A stretch of DNA of 64,000 nucleotides from Anaerolineae bacterium (GCA_027494055.1 JAOSJO010000025.1:391262-455261), one strand, 5' to 3'; positions 47,816 through 57,760 are shown, numbered from the stretch's first letter. Translations and numbers: made by a program. Notes: generated by a model from the sequence alone, not told the origin.

Positions 47816-48431
47816 ATGTCGTACAGAGTCGCCGCGTTAGTGGTCATGTTAGCCGCTCTGTTGATGCTGGCTGCGCCAGCGCTGGCTGGCGGCTGGTCTG
47901 TCATCACGCTGGACAGCATCCCCTCTCAAGTTATCGCTCAGGAACCCATTACGGTCGGCTTTTTTCGTCCGGCAACACGGCGTCCACCCCATCGACGGAT
48001 TGGCGCCAACGATCACAGCCATCCAGGTCGACACCGGTGAACGCGCTGAGGTGATCGCCGAACCGGAGGGTGATGTCGGCCATTACGTTGCCACCTTAAT
48101 CTTCCCCAGCCCTGGCATTTGGTCGTGGTCGATCAGCGCGTTTGGCCCAGAGCAATCCCTGCCCCCGCTGGCGGTCCTCTCGCTGACGGAGTATGGGGAG
48201 GCGCTCTTTGTGGCAAAGGGCTGCGCGATGTGCCACGTCCACCGCGAGTCTGGCGTCACCCCGGTCGCCACGATCAACCGGGGGCCTGACCTGAGCCGGC
48301 GGTCGTTCGACGCGGCGTACCTGCGTGAGTGGTTACGTGATCCCTCAGCCGTGGATTCCGATGCGGTGATGCCGGCGCTTGGCCTCAGCGACGACGAGAT
48401 CAACGCGCTCATCGCTTTCCTGAACGGGTAA
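47816..48431 (+). CDS. Secreted YtkA-like plus cytochrome c domain protein, one frameshift
   Basis: CTGGAGGAG precedes the ATG. Signal peptide (SYRVAALVVMLAALLMLAAP). The N-terminal beta domain (WSVITLDSIPSQVIAQEPIT; VGHYVATLIFPSPGIWSWSI) resembles YtkA/FixH-like modules; the C-terminal part is a mono-heme cytochrome c with CAMCH, GPDLSRR and VMPALGLSDDEINALIAFL. One extra T in a T run near 47962 splits it; repaired length 204. Likely an envelope electron carrier or sensor. Confidence 0.8.
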
Positions 48432-48469
48432 GCGCGCCAATCCCCAAGCGCGCCGCGTTCCAGTTCGTC

Positions 48470-48507
48470 GCTCCCAGGTCGCTTCAAGCGCCCTGGGAGC
48501 TGTTTAT
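48470..48507 (+). terminator. Intrinsic terminator after the cytochrome gene
   Basis: GCTCCCAGG and CCTGGGAGC form a perfect 9-bp stem, followed by TGTTTAT, 39 bp after the stop. Confidence 0.7.
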
Positions 48508-48636
48508 CCTGCCACGCCAAACGTAGCTTTACATACTCCTGGAGAACCCTTTTCCCCCAACCAGCTCGTGCGCGTGCCGTCGCCAACTTCCCGCACGGAG
48601 ATGGTCCTGAGGGCGTCCGGGCGTCTGTTGTCTCCG

Positions 48637-48664
48637 TTGACAAGCACGGTGCGCCGGTTACAAT
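48637..48664 (+). promoter_or_regulatory. Promoter of upp
   Basis: TTGACA at 48637-48642 and TACAAT at 48659-48664 with a 16-base spacer; the ATG is 24 bases beyond the -10 box with GGAGGAAG between. Confidence 0.75.
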
Positions 48665-48688
48665 CTGCCCCGGCTCCAGGAGGAAGTC

Positions 48689-49321
48689 ATGAACCACGAG
48701 AACGTTCACGTTTCGAGCCATCCACTCGTCAAACACAAACTGACCCTGCTCCGTCGCGAGACCACCAAACCCAAGAAGTTCCGTGAACTGATCCGCGAGA
48801 TGGCAATGCTGCTCACTTATGAAGCGACCCAGGACGTGAACCTCACGCCCGTGGAGGTGGAGACGCCGATGGGCGCGGCGCAGGGCTATGACCTGCGCGA
48901 GAAGATCGGCCTGGTGCCGATCCTGCGCGCCGGGCTGGGGATGGTCGATGGCGTCTGGGAGATGATGCCGGGCGCGGAGGTGTGGCACATCGGCATCTAC
49001 CGCGACGAGCAGACGCTCCGCCCGGTGGAGTATTACAACAAGCTTCCCGTCGAGCCGACCGTCTCGGTGTGCCTGATCCTCGACCCCATGCTGGCGACCG
49101 GCGGGAGCGCGGTCGCGACGGTGGACGTGCTCAAACGCTGGGGGGTGAAGCGCATCAAGTTCGTGGGGATGATCGCCGCGCCGGAGGGCATCGAGGCGCT
49201 GAGCACCGCCCATCCCGACGTACCGATCCACGTCGCCGCGATTGACGACCACCTCAACGAGATCGGCTTCATCGTGCCGGGGTTGGGCGACGCCGGCGAC
49301 CGCCAGTTCGGGACCGGGTAA
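48689..49321 (+). CDS. upp: Uracil phosphoribosyltransferase
   Basis: Salvages uracil with PRPP to UMP. 210 residues, intact. [73 protein letters not shown] (PRPP-binding loop) and the uracil-binding end [18 protein letters not shown] are all present. Good ribosome binding site and promoter. The next gene starts 5 bp after the stop. Confidence 0.97.
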   Translation: MNHENVHVSSHPLVKHKLTLLRRETTKPKKFRELIREMAMLLTYEATQDVNLTPVEVETPMGAAQGYDLREKIGLVPILRAGLGMVDGVWEMMPGAEVWHIGIYRDEQTLRPVEYYNKLPVEPTVSVCLILDPMLATGGSAVATVDVLKRWGVKRIKFVGMIAAPEGIEALSTAHPDVPIHVAAIDDHLNEIGFIVPGLGDAGDRQFGTG

Positions 49322-49326
49322 CGCCG

Positions 49327-50393
49327 GTGGCAGACGCGCCGCCCACCGATGCCCCCATCGGGCCGTTTATCATCGTCCTGGTGGTGAGCTTCGCGCTCGC
49401 CCTGGTGTTGAGCCGCGCCTCAATTGGGCTGGGACGGCGCTTTGGCGTCATCGACGTGCCGCGCGGCCGGCACCAGCACCCGCGCCCCCTCTCGAAGTTC
49501 GGCGGGCTGGCGCTATGGGGCGCGTTCACGGCGGCGGTGCTGATCGCGCAGGCGCTCCCGGTGCCGCGCTTCGACGCGATGGAAATCGTGCGGGTGAGCG
49601 GCCTGCTGCTCGGCGGGACGTTCTGCTTCGTCTTCGGGCTGCTCGACGACCGCTATGAGTTCGGCCCGCTGCCGCAATACCTGGCGCAGCTTGGGGCGGC
49701 GGCGATTGCCGTCATCTTCCAGATCTTCATCGAATACGTCAACAACCCGCTCACCAACACGCAGACCGACCCCTGGCCGCACGTGGTGACGGTGTTCTTC
49801 ACGGTGTTCTGGATGGGGCTGATGATGAACGCCGTCAACTTCATCGACGGCGTGGACGGGCTGGCGGCGGGCGTGGGGGCGTCGCGGCGGTGGTGCTCTT
49901 CATCAACGCCGCCTTCCGCCTCGACCCGCCGCAGCACAGCGTGAGCCTGCTGCCGCTCGCGCTCCTGGGCGCGACGCTCGGCTTCCTGCCGTTCAACTTC
50001 CCGCCAGCGCGCGTGTTCATGGGGTCGTCAGGGGCGATGTTCCTCGGCTACACGCTCGGCGCGCTGGCGATCATCGGCGGCGCAAAGATGGCGACGATCC
50101 TGCTCGTGATGGGCCTGCCGCTGCTCGACCTGGCGTGGGTCGCCGCCAGCCGGCTGCGCGCGGGGCAGCACCCCCTCCACGGCGACCGCACCCACCTGCA
50201 CTTCCGCCTCCTCGACCTGGGCCTGACGCAGCGCCAGATCACGCTGGGCTACTGGGCATTCTCGGCGGCGTTTGGCGCGCTGACGCTGGTGACGACCTCG
50301 CGGCTGTTCAAGCTCGTCGCGCTGCTCGTGATGGGCGTGCTCGTGCTGGTGGGGTTTGCCCTGCTCAAGCAACACTCCACGCCGGAGCGCTGA
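49327..50393 (+). CDS. Undecaprenyl-phosphate sugar-1-phosphate transferase (WecA/MraY family), one frameshift
   Basis: Starts the lipid-linked step of a surface glycan by moving a sugar-1-phosphate from UDP-sugar to undecaprenyl phosphate. About ten helices; FGLLDDRYEF, NAVNFIDGVDGLAAGVG (catalytic Asp motifs) and GDRTHLHFRLLDLGLTQRQ (His box) fit the family. One base is lost near 49879; the other frame continues VVLFINAAFRLD. GTG start, 355 residues repaired. Co-transcribed with upp, a linkage seen in other bacteria. Confidence 0.88.
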
Positions 50394-50407
50394 GCGCCGC
50401 GCCGGCG

Positions 50408-51373
50408 CTATACGACCTCGAACACGAAAGATGCCAGACCCCCAAACTGGGCCTCCGCATCAGCCAGAACCACCCGAACCCGCAGGCGGTACATGCCCGT
50501 GGGAAGGTTCACGCTTCGCAACGCGGCAGCAAAGGTCGCCTGGCCGGCGACGAGAGGCGCCGGTTCCGTGTCGCCCAGGTGGATGACGGCGCCAGTGGTC
50601 AGGTTAAAGGCATGGAATTGCACAGCATAGCGGGCCTGCGCAATATCGATTTCAATTTCGTCCAGCCGCACGAAAGCGAACGGAACCTCCAGCGTCAGGG
50701 CGTCGGCGCTTCGGACACGCTCAGGGATTGGCTGGTCTGGCAGGCCCACGCCAAGCGGTACCTCGGCATGTGGCGGCTGGAAGATCCGAACCTGTGCGAT
50801 TTCAGCAACTGAGGGAGGGACTTCGAAAGCGGGAGGGGCCGGCGGCGGCGCAACCTGAGCCGCCGCTTCGAAAACCTGGGGCGCTCTCGCGCGGAGGCGA
50901 TCCATCATCCATTGGCGGGCCTTTTCAGCCTCGATGCCAGGCCAGGAGGCGCCATGCCACACGGCGTCCTCACCGTTGTCCATGAGGTCCACCACCGTCT
51001 GTACCTCTCTCTCCCCACTCTCGCCTTCCCGCTTCTGGAACTTGACCAGGAATACCGCGAGGTTGTCCCAACCGTCAGTTCCGAATTTCTCTTTCGCCCT
51101 GCGTTCAAGGCTTCTGGCCTCGGCAAGCTCCCTGGCCTGCGTGATCCATCCCTCGATGACGTGTTCAGGGACAGCTTGCTCGCCCTCAGCTTCGATCTTG
51201 GCCTGGATCGCGTCCACGGTCAGCGCGGCCAGGTCTTCATAGGTGCGAACACCAAGTGACCTTCTGAGCCACCGCTGCCATTTGTCACCGATCCCTTTGA
51301 TGCTACTCTTCAGATCGTCGAATTCTTCGCCGGTTGTCTGTGTCGGGTTCTCGTCTGTCAGTGTTGTCGTCAT
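50408..51373 (-). CDS. Helix-hairpin-helix-like plus beta-sandwich protein, unknown
   Basis: 321 residues from ATG 51373 (site AAGGAGCAATC). Residues about 20-60 (IKGIGDKWQRWLRRSLGVRT) look like a DUF4332-type helix-hairpin-helix pair; a second helical part has WITQARELAEARSLERRAKE. The C-terminal half is a beta sandwich (FAFVRLDEIEIDI, LPTGMYRLRVRVVLADAEAQ). No signal peptide. Lies 24 bp after the next upstream gene in the same direction; both are downstream of a BTAD regulator. Confidence 0.65.
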   Translation of the reverse strand: MTTTLTDENPTQTTGEEFDDLKSSIKGIGDKWQRWLRRSLGVRTYEDLAALTVDAIQAKIEAEGEQAVPEHVIEGWITQARELAEARSLERRAKEKFGTDGWDNLAVFLVKFQKREGESGEREVQTVVDLMDNGEDAVWHGASWPGIEAEKARQWMMDRLRARAPQVFEAAAQVAPPPAPPAFEVPPSVAEIAQVRIFQPPHAEVPLGVGLPDQPIPERVRSADALTLEVPFAFVRLDEIEIDIAQARYAVQFHAFNLTTGAVIHLGDTEPAPLVAGQATFAAALRSVNLPTGMYRLRVRVVLADAEAQFGGLASFVFEVV

Positions 51374-51397
51374 GATTGCTCCTTCGCCTCCCACGTC

Positions 51398-52030
51398 CTA
51401 CCGTTCGGAGCAGGTGATGCACTCGGACACAAGTGCTGTCAGCTTGCGGGTATGGGGTCGCCTGGCCCCGGATGCGCGTTGGATGCACAGCCAGGGCCAG
51501 GAGCTCGTGGGCGTGATTCGAAGGCGCGCGGAACCCGCGCGTCTACCCGTGCGCCGGGGATGGAACATCAGGTCCGGCAATCGGCAGTGACCGAAGATGT
51601 GGCCCGCGTTGCCACACGCATCGCGGCTGCCGAGGGTGACCGTAGGGATGTACACGGTACCGCAGTCCGCTGCGGACACCGTACCCGGCGGAACCCTGAA
51701 GGTGAACCTGTAGTAACCTTCTCCGCAGGGGTCCATCTCCACGATCTGGCAGTTGTTTGGGATGCTGATCTCGGGACCCGGTCCGATGGACTCGAGGAAC
51801 AGACACACGCACCACGAGCCACACAGATGGTGTCGAAGGTGCCCTGTCACCCACCACTCGACACTGACGTACCACTCCTGATCGGTCGCGAGGATCGTCG
51901 TCGGCGACGGGGCGGCAGCGTCTTCATAGATGCCCACACCCAGGCTGACCCTGAGGTCATCGGCGAACCGACTGACTTCCACCTCACACAGGTGTCCTCT
52001 GTAATGCTCTGCGCTCGGTACTTCTGCCAT
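51398..52030 (-). CDS. Beta-sandwich protein, Cys-rich, unknown
   Basis: ATG after AGGAGGACATTACC. Begins MAEVPSAEHYRGHLCEVEVS and has strands such as EWYVSVEWWVTGHLRHHLCG and GYYRFTFRVPPGTVSAADCG, with about ten Cys. The fold resembles the end of its downstream neighbour. The natural C-terminus is probably near 51543 (PSPAHG and stop one frame away); the remaining 50 codons look like read-through. No signal peptide. Function unknown. Confidence 0.6.
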   Translation of the reverse strand: MAEVPSAEHYRGHLCEVEVSRFADDLRVSLGVGIYEDAAAPSPTTILATDQEWYVSVEWWVTGHLRHHLCGSWCVCLFLESIGPGPEISIPNNCQIVEMDPCGEGYYRFTFRVPPGTVSAADCGTVYIPTVTLGSRDACGNAGHIFGHCRLPDLMFHPRRTGRRAGSARLRITPTSSWPWLCIQRASGARRPHTRKLTALVSECITCSER

Positions 52031-52242
52031 GGTAATGTCCTCCTAGGCACTCAACTCTCAACTCGTGCAACGCCGCTTTATGCGCAGTTGCGGCTGTCAG
52101 CTTACGGGCCCGTTAGCCATCCAGCGTGCAGCCATACTAAAGGAATGCACTTAACGCGCGCTGTTCTACCGCTTAATCTTCACGAGTTTCGGATTAAGTT
52201 GGCCGATTTTAGTTGCATTAGTGCACGGAAAGCTGGACCCAC

Positions 52243-53565
52243 CTAGGCGCGCTGCCGGCGCTGGATGCGCTCGTAGAGGTCAAGCGTGGACTGGCTGACA
52301 TCGACATCGAGTTCGCGGCGCAGCGTTTCGACGCACAGGTAATACTGCCGCAGCGCCAGGTACCGCTGCCCCTGCCGGCTATAGCAGCGCATCAACCTGC
52401 GGTGGGCGCCTTCGTGACAGTTATCGACGTGGAGCATCTTGTTGCATGCCGTCGCACATGCGGTGTAATCTGCCCGGTCAAGGTGAAAGCTGCTCAAACG
52501 GTCCAGGAGCTGAAGATAGGCTTCGCGGAAGCGCTCGCGCAACGCGATGGGCCAGTCTTCATACCGGTCCTCTTCCATGAATTCGCCCTGGTACAACGGG
52601 TCAGCCGTCTGGTAGGCGCGGATCGCGGCGGCAAGGTCGCCGCGCAGCTCCCATTCCTGCGCCGTCTCGAAATGCTCCAGAAACGCTTCAAAGTCTGTCC
52701 ACACCTGTAACTCAGGGTTGAGAAAGTAACAATCATCCTGAAACAAGACGTGCGGGAACGCCGGGTTATCCTGGCGCAGCGTCTGGCGGAGGCCATAGAT
52801 TGCCACGTTGAGGTTATTCCGCGCGGCGTCGGGAAGTGAATCAGGCCAGAACAGCTCCATGAGCACTTCCTTCGGGGTAGGCCGCTCACGGTGGGTCACG
52901 AGATACTTGAAGATTGACTTCCCCCTTCGGCTCTGCCAATCCTCGACCGGCTGGTCATTGACGTAAACCCGGAAGGGTCCAAGACAATACACGACAAACA
53001 ACGCACTGGAAAGCGCCTCTTCGCGGGCCTCGACCGGTGCATCGGTTTCGAGACCGGGCGCTTCCCATGATTCGGGCAGCCTGACCGGTCCCGGGATGGC
53101 CTCACGCACCGGCCAATGACCGCGCGACTCCGGCCTGAGCACTTCCTGGAGCCGCTGCCACACACTGGGCTGTCCCGCCGCTTCCCCGGCATCGCGCGCA
53201 CGCGGACCCTGGTCGTCCTCAGGAGAGGCCTCAAGCGAGGTCCCAGGAGTTGCCTCAGACGTTGAAGTCTGTTCCGCCAACAAGCTGCTGAAGAGAATGC
53301 GGAGCGCATCGAGGAAGGCGCGAAGCTGTTGTTTCAACTCTTGCTCGCGCTGTGCGATCTCGTGGTGCGCGTGGAGGTGCCACGCCGCCTCAGAATGGTT
53401 TCGGATACAAGCCAGGCAGATCTGGTAGGTGACATCCAGCAGGCTGGCGGCAGTGGCATCACCAGCGCCCTCACCCGTGACACGCGCATCCCGGAGCACT
53501 TCAGCCAGCCGCTCGTATTGTGAAGAATCAAGAAAGCCAGCGGCTGTGTCCCAACCAAGAGGCAT
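52243..53565 (-). CDS. SARP/BTAD-type transcriptional regulator
   Basis: 440 residues. A 190-residue N-terminal extension with a helical region (LHAHHEIAQREQELKQQLRA) precedes an OmpR-like winged helix (FVVYCLGPFRVYVNDQPVED; FKYLVTHRERPTPKEVLMEL) and a bacterial transcriptional activation domain of TPR type (DLAAAIRAYQTADPLYQGEF; CHEGAHRRLMRCYSRQGQRY; LRRELDVDVSQSTLDLYERI). Likely controls the two beta-sandwich genes 212 bp downstream on the same strand. No good ribosome binding site at the chosen ATG. Confidence 0.85.
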   Translation of the reverse strand: MPLGWDTAAGFLDSSQYERLAEVLRDARVTGEGAGDATAASLLDVTYQICLACIRNHSEAAWHLHAHHEIAQREQELKQQLRAFLDALRILFSSLLAEQTSTSEATPGTSLEASPEDDQGPRARDAGEAAGQPSVWQRLQEVLRPESRGHWPVREAIPGPVRLPESWEAPGLETDAPVEAREEALSSALFVVYCLGPFRVYVNDQPVEDWQSRRGKSIFKYLVTHRERPTPKEVLMELFWPDSLPDAARNNLNVAIYGLRQTLRQDNPAFPHVLFQDDCYFLNPELQVWTDFEAFLEHFETAQEWELRGDLAAAIRAYQTADPLYQGEFMEEDRYEDWPIALRERFREAYLQLLDRLSSFHLDRADYTACATACNKMLHVDNCHEGAHRRLMRCYSRQGQRYLALRQYYLCVETLRRELDVDVSQSTLDLYERIQRRQRA

Positions 53566-53839
53566 TCACACAGCCATTCATTGTTCGCCAAAGGGCGCAC
53601 GCGCTCTCGCTCTTTCGATTTGCGGAAGCCTATGGGAACTCGGTTCTCAGTAAGAGAGACCTAAATGAAACCGCCCATCCCCCATCCACTCAGCTATTAT
53701 AGACCAATTCTATCAAAAATAAATAGGAATTCTGTGTAAAAAATCCAAAATGTAGAATTTCTGTAGGGCGTAGGCGCCTCAGGTCAATACACACCGCTGC
53801 GTTGCGACGTATCAACGCGTTCACCCGCCCCCGCACGAG
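53566..53839. other. AT-rich intergenic region
   Basis: Divergent spacer between the BTAD regulator and corA, notably AT-rich at 53695-53765; no gene supported. Confidence 0.45.
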
Positions 53840-53868
53840 TTGACGCATCTGCCTGCGCGGTCCATAAT
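53840..53868 (+). promoter_or_regulatory. Promoter of corA, probably leaderless
   Basis: TTGACG at 53840-53845, 17-base spacer, CATAAT at 53863-53868. The ATG is at 53876, seven bases past the -10 box, so transcription should start at or next to the start codon. Confidence 0.7.
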
Positions 53869-53875
53869 TAGCGCC

Positions 53876-54793
53876 ATGGCTACCCAGATCATCTCGCACG
53901 GCAGAGTCACCTGGACCAACATTGAGCACCCCACGCAAGAAGACTTGCGCCTGCTTGCCGATGCGTACCCGCACTTCCACCCGCTGGACCTGGAAGACCT
54001 GACCAGCCGCATTGAGCGCCCGAAGATCGACGACTATGAGGATTACCTCTTCGTCGTGATGCAGTTCCCCATCTGGGACGAGAAGCGGCGCATCTCCCGG
54101 CCCAGCGAGGTGGACATGTTCGTCGGTTCGGGCTACCTGGTCACCGTGCACGATGGCGAACTGAAGCCCCTCGCCGACCTGCTCTACCTGTGCCAGCACT
54201 ACGAGAACAAGCGCCAGGAGTACATGGGCGAGAGCGCCGGCCGGCTCTTCCACGCCGTCATCGACCGGCTGGTGGACTACCTCTTCCCCATCCTGCGCAA
54301 AGTCGATGAGAAGACGCACGAGATCGAGGAGACGCTCTTCTCCGGTGACATGCGCACCGTCATTCAAGAGATCTCCGTCGCGCGGCGCGACATCATCGCG
54401 CTGCGCCGCATCGTGCGCCCGCAGGTGGAGATCATCGCCGACCTGGAGAAGGTAGACCGCCCCTTCATCCGCGAGGAGCTGGAGGTCTTCTTCGGCGACA
54501 TCCTCGACCACGTGCAGAAGGCGCGCGACATCATCGAGGACGAGGCGCAGGTCATCGAGGGCCTCGCCGACACGAGCGACACGCTCGCCTCGTACCGCAT
54601 CAACGAGGTGATGCGCATCCTCACCGTGTTCTCCGTCATCCTGCTGCCGCTCACGCTGATCGCTGGCTGCTACGGCATGAACGTCCCCGTGCCGGGCGAG
54701 GAAGAGCCGCTGTCGTTCTGGCTCATCAGCGGCGGGATGTTCATCATCTCCCTGCTGATGCTCGCGTTCTTCCGCTCCCGGAGATGGTTGTGA
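53876..54793 (+). CDS. corA: CorA-type magnesium/cobalt transporter
   Basis: 305 residues. Large cytoplasmic domain (DLEDLTSRIERPKIDDYEDY; VVMQFPIW; VSGYL-type VGSGYLVTVHD), long helix (EKTHEIEETLFSGD; RDIIALRRIVRPQVEIIADL) and two terminal helices carrying CYGMNVP, the diagnostic GMN pore motif. Forms a pentameric Mg2+ channel. Stop overlaps the rnd start by 10 bp. Confidence 0.95.
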   Translation: MATQIISHGRVTWTNIEHPTQEDLRLLADAYPHFHPLDLEDLTSRIERPKIDDYEDYLFVVMQFPIWDEKRRISRPSEVDMFVGSGYLVTVHDGELKPLADLLYLCQHYENKRQEYMGESAGRLFHAVIDRLVDYLFPILRKVDEKTHEIEETLFSGDMRTVIQEISVARRDIIALRRIVRPQVEIIADLEKVDRPFIREELEVFFGDILDHVQKARDIIEDEAQVIEGLADTSDTLASYRINEVMRILTVFSVILLPLTLIAGCYGMNVPVPGEEEPLSFWLISGGMFIISLLMLAFFRSRRWL

Positions 54794-55954
54794 CCCCACC
54801 CGCCCTGCCCGCTGCAACCTTCATCGACACCCCGCAGAGCCTCCGCCGGTTGCTGGACGACCTCCGCGATGCGCCGCTCCTCGCCGTCGATACCGAGTCC
54901 AACAGCCTGTACGCCTACCGCGAGCGCGTCTGCCTGATTCAGGTCTCCACGCGGCGCGCCGACTACCTCATCGACCCGCTGGCGCTCGACGACATGAGCG
55001 CGCTCAGCCCGCTCATGGCTGACCCCGCCGTGGAGAAGGTGTTCCACGCCGCCGAGTACGACATCATGTGCCTCAAGCGCGACTTCGGCTGGCAGTTCGC
55101 CAACCTGTTCGACACCATGATCGCCGCGCGCATCCTCGGATGGCGGCAGGTGGGCCTCGGCAACGTGCTCGGCAAGGAGTTCGGCGTCAAGGTCGATAAG
55201 CGGCACCAGCGCGCCAACTGGGGCGAGCGCCCGCTGCCGCCCGACCGCCTCCGCTATGCGCAGATGGACACGCACTACCTCCCCACCCTCCGCGACCGCC
55301 AGGCGCAGGCGCTGCGCGCCGGCCGCCATTGGGAGGAGGCGCAAGAGACCTTCGCCGACCTGGTGTCTGTGCCTGCCGCCGAGCACAACTTCGACCCGGA
55401 GGGCTTCTGGAGCGTCAACGGCACGCGCGATCTCTCGCGGGAGAAGATGGCGCTCGTGCGCGAGCTTTACCTCCTCCGCGACCGGATGGCGCGCGAACGC
55501 GACTGCCCGCCATTCAAGATATTCTCCGACGCGACCCTGGTCGCGCTGGCGGTGCAGGCGCCCAAGGGACGCGCAGCCCTGCGCGCGATACGCGGCATGA
55601 GCGCCGGCCAGGTGCAGCGCTACGGCGAGGCGATCCTGCAGGCGCTGCGGCGCGGCGAGCGCAGCGACCCGCCCAGGCTACCGCGCCGCAATGACGTCCC
55701 CCCGCCGGATGTGCTCGCGCGCTACGACGCCCTTCACGTCTGGCGGCGCGACCGCGCCAGCGCGCGCGGCGTCGAGTCGGATGTGATCGTCTCGCGCGAC
55801 GTGCTGTGGTCGCTCGCGCGCAGCGCGCCCCCGCACCTGGGACGGACTCAACAAGATCGACGGACTGGGCGCGTGGCGGCGCAAGACCTACGGCGCGGAA
55901 CTCCTTGAGGTTATCCGTTCGGTTCCTGCCGAAAACCATTCCCCGACCAAGTGA
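54784..55954 (+). CDS. rnd: Ribonuclease D, one frameshift near the end
   Basis: 3'-5' exoribonuclease for tRNA 3' processing. DEDDy motifs: LLAVDTESNSLYAY (DxE), HAAEYDIMCLKRDFG, and LRYAQMDTHYL (YxxxD). An HRDC domain follows (LVRELYLLRDRMARERDCPP; FKIFSDATLVALAVQAP). A base change in the C run near 55832 moves the end to TWDGLNKIDGLGAWRRKTYG and a stop at 55952-55954; repaired length about 389. Confidence 0.9.
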
Positions 55955-55965
55955 GGCAAACGCTA

Positions 55966-57366
55966 ATGGAAATCACCTTTCACGGCGCCGTTCGCACGGT
56001 TACCGGTTCGCAACACCTGCTCAGCATCAACGGATACAGGCTCCTCCTCGACTGCGGGCTGTACCAGGGCAAGCGCGAGGAGTCGTACACACGCAACCGC
56101 AACCTGCCCTTTCCCGCCGACGAAATCGACGCGCTGGTGCTCAGCCACGCGCACATCGACCACTCCGGCAACATCCCCAACCTGGTCAAGAGCGGCTTCA
56201 GCGGCGACATCATCTGCACGTTCGCCACGCGCGACCTGTGCGCCGCGATGCTGCGCGACAGCGGCTACATCCAGGAGCGCGACGTGGAGTACGTCAACAA
56301 GAAGCGCGCGCGCAAGGGCGAGCCGCCCATGGAGCCGATCTACACCCAGGAAGACGCGATGGACAGCCTGCATTACTTCATGGCAATCGGCTACGAGCGA
56401 CCCTACCAGATCGCGCCCGGCATCCGGGTGACGTTCTACGACGCCGGGCACATGCTCGGTTCGGCAATTGTGGCGCTCGACATCGAGGAGAACGGCGTGC
56501 AGCGCCGGCTCGTCTTCAGCGGCGACCTGGGCCGCCCGAACACGCCCATTCTGCGCGACCCGGTGCGCATCGACGCCGCCGACATCCTCTTGATCGAGAG
56601 CACCTACGGCAACCGCACGCACGACGACTTCCCCAACGCGAAGGAAAAGCTCCGCCAGGTGATCCAGAACGCCTATGACGTGGGGGGCGTGGTGGTGGTC
56701 CCCTCGTTCGCCGTGGGCCGGACGCAGACGCTCGTCTACCTGCTCAACCAGCTCATCGCCGAGGGCCGGCTGCCTCCCGTCCCGGTCTTTGTGGACAGTC
56801 CGCTGGCGATCAACGCCACGAGCGTGTTTCAACTGCATCCCGAAGCCTACGACGACGAGACGCGGACCTTTCTGCGCGAGGATACAGTGCGCGACCCGTT
56901 CGGCTTCGAGTCGCTGCGCTATACGCCCACTGTCGAGCAGTCGAAAGAGCTGAACGCGCTTGACGGCCCCATGGTCATCATCAGCGCCAGCGGCATGGCC
57001 GAGGCAGGGCGCATCCAGCACCACCTCGCACACCGCATCGAGAACCCGGCCAACACCGTCCTCATCGTCGGCTGGCAGGCGCCCGACACGCTGGGCCGCC
57101 GCCTGGTCGAGAGGATGCCGGAAGTGAAGATTTTCGGTGACTGGTTCAAGCTGCGCGCCAGGGTCGAGGTCATCAACGGCTTCAGCGCCCACGCCGACCG
57201 CGACGAGCTGGTGGAATGGGCGTCGCACATCACCAGCAAGCCCGCACGCACCTTCGTCGTGCATGGCGAGATGGAGTCGTCGCTCGCGTTCAAGGACGCG
57301 CTGGAAAAGGACCTGGGCTTCGCCGAGGTCACCGTGCCCGAACTGCACGAGACCTTCGCGCTCTGA
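55966..57366 (+). CDS. Metallo-beta-lactamase/beta-CASP RNA nuclease (YSH1/CPSF-like)
   Basis: 466 residues, intact, from ATG 55966. MBL motifs: RLLLDCGLYQG, LSHAHIDHSGN (HxHxDH), FYDAGHMLGSA and FSGDLGRP. The beta-CASP insert follows: IESTYGNRTH, VVPSFAVGRTQTLVYLLNQL, FVDSPLAINAT, MVIISASGMAEAGRIQHHL, then HADRDEL and FVVHGE. The family cuts RNA endo- or exonucleolytically. It follows rnd directly, giving an RNA-processing gene pair. Confidence 0.92.
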   Translation: MEITFHGAVRTVTGSQHLLSINGYRLLLDCGLYQGKREESYTRNRNLPFPADEIDALVLSHAHIDHSGNIPNLVKSGFSGDIICTFATRDLCAAMLRDSGYIQERDVEYVNKKRARKGEPPMEPIYTQEDAMDSLHYFMAIGYERPYQIAPGIRVTFYDAGHMLGSAIVALDIEENGVQRRLVFSGDLGRPNTPILRDPVRIDAADILLIESTYGNRTHDDFPNAKEKLRQVIQNAYDVGGVVVVPSFAVGRTQTLVYLLNQLIAEGRLPPVPVFVDSPLAINATSVFQLHPEAYDDETRTFLREDTVRDPFGFESLRYTPTVEQSKELNALDGPMVIISASGMAEAGRIQHHLAHRIENPANTVLIVGWQAPDTLGRRLVERMPEVKIFGDWFKLRARVEVINGFSAHADRDELVEWASHITSKPARTFVVHGEMESSLAFKDALEKDLGFAEVTVPELHETFAL

Positions 57367-57460
57367 CGCGACGCGCCGCCCACGCCTCCATACGGAAACG
57401 ACAGAAACGCGGCAACGCGACGCAATAGCGTGGCCAATGAGAAGAATTCTCCTTGCGGCG

Positions 57461-57598
57461 GGGCAATGCTCTCTTGACCGTCCCGTAGGAGCATGGCGTG
57501 GTGTGTTCCCACCAACCGCCATATCTGGCGGTAGGGGCGACCCGGCGGGTCGCCCCTACGACCCCTACACCTCAAAGGTTTGTGACAGGCGCATAGCC
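57461..57598. repeat. Dispersed repeat, family C, copy 2 (with family A palindrome inside)
   Basis: Matches 20039-20175. Inside, 57531-57559 is the perfect palindrome GTAGGGGCGACCCG-GCGGGTCGCCCCTAC. Confidence 0.62.
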
Positions 57599-57760
57599 AG
57601 GTCGTGGTGAACGCTTGACTGATGGCGCGATTTTGATGGCTCACCCTGTCCCCCCACCGCCCGCCTTCGGCGCGCCCCATCCCCCACAAGTAGGTTGGAG
57701 GCGGACAGGCAAACGAGAGACTCCCAAGCGCCAGGCAACGTGTTCAAGGTTTTTTGCGTA

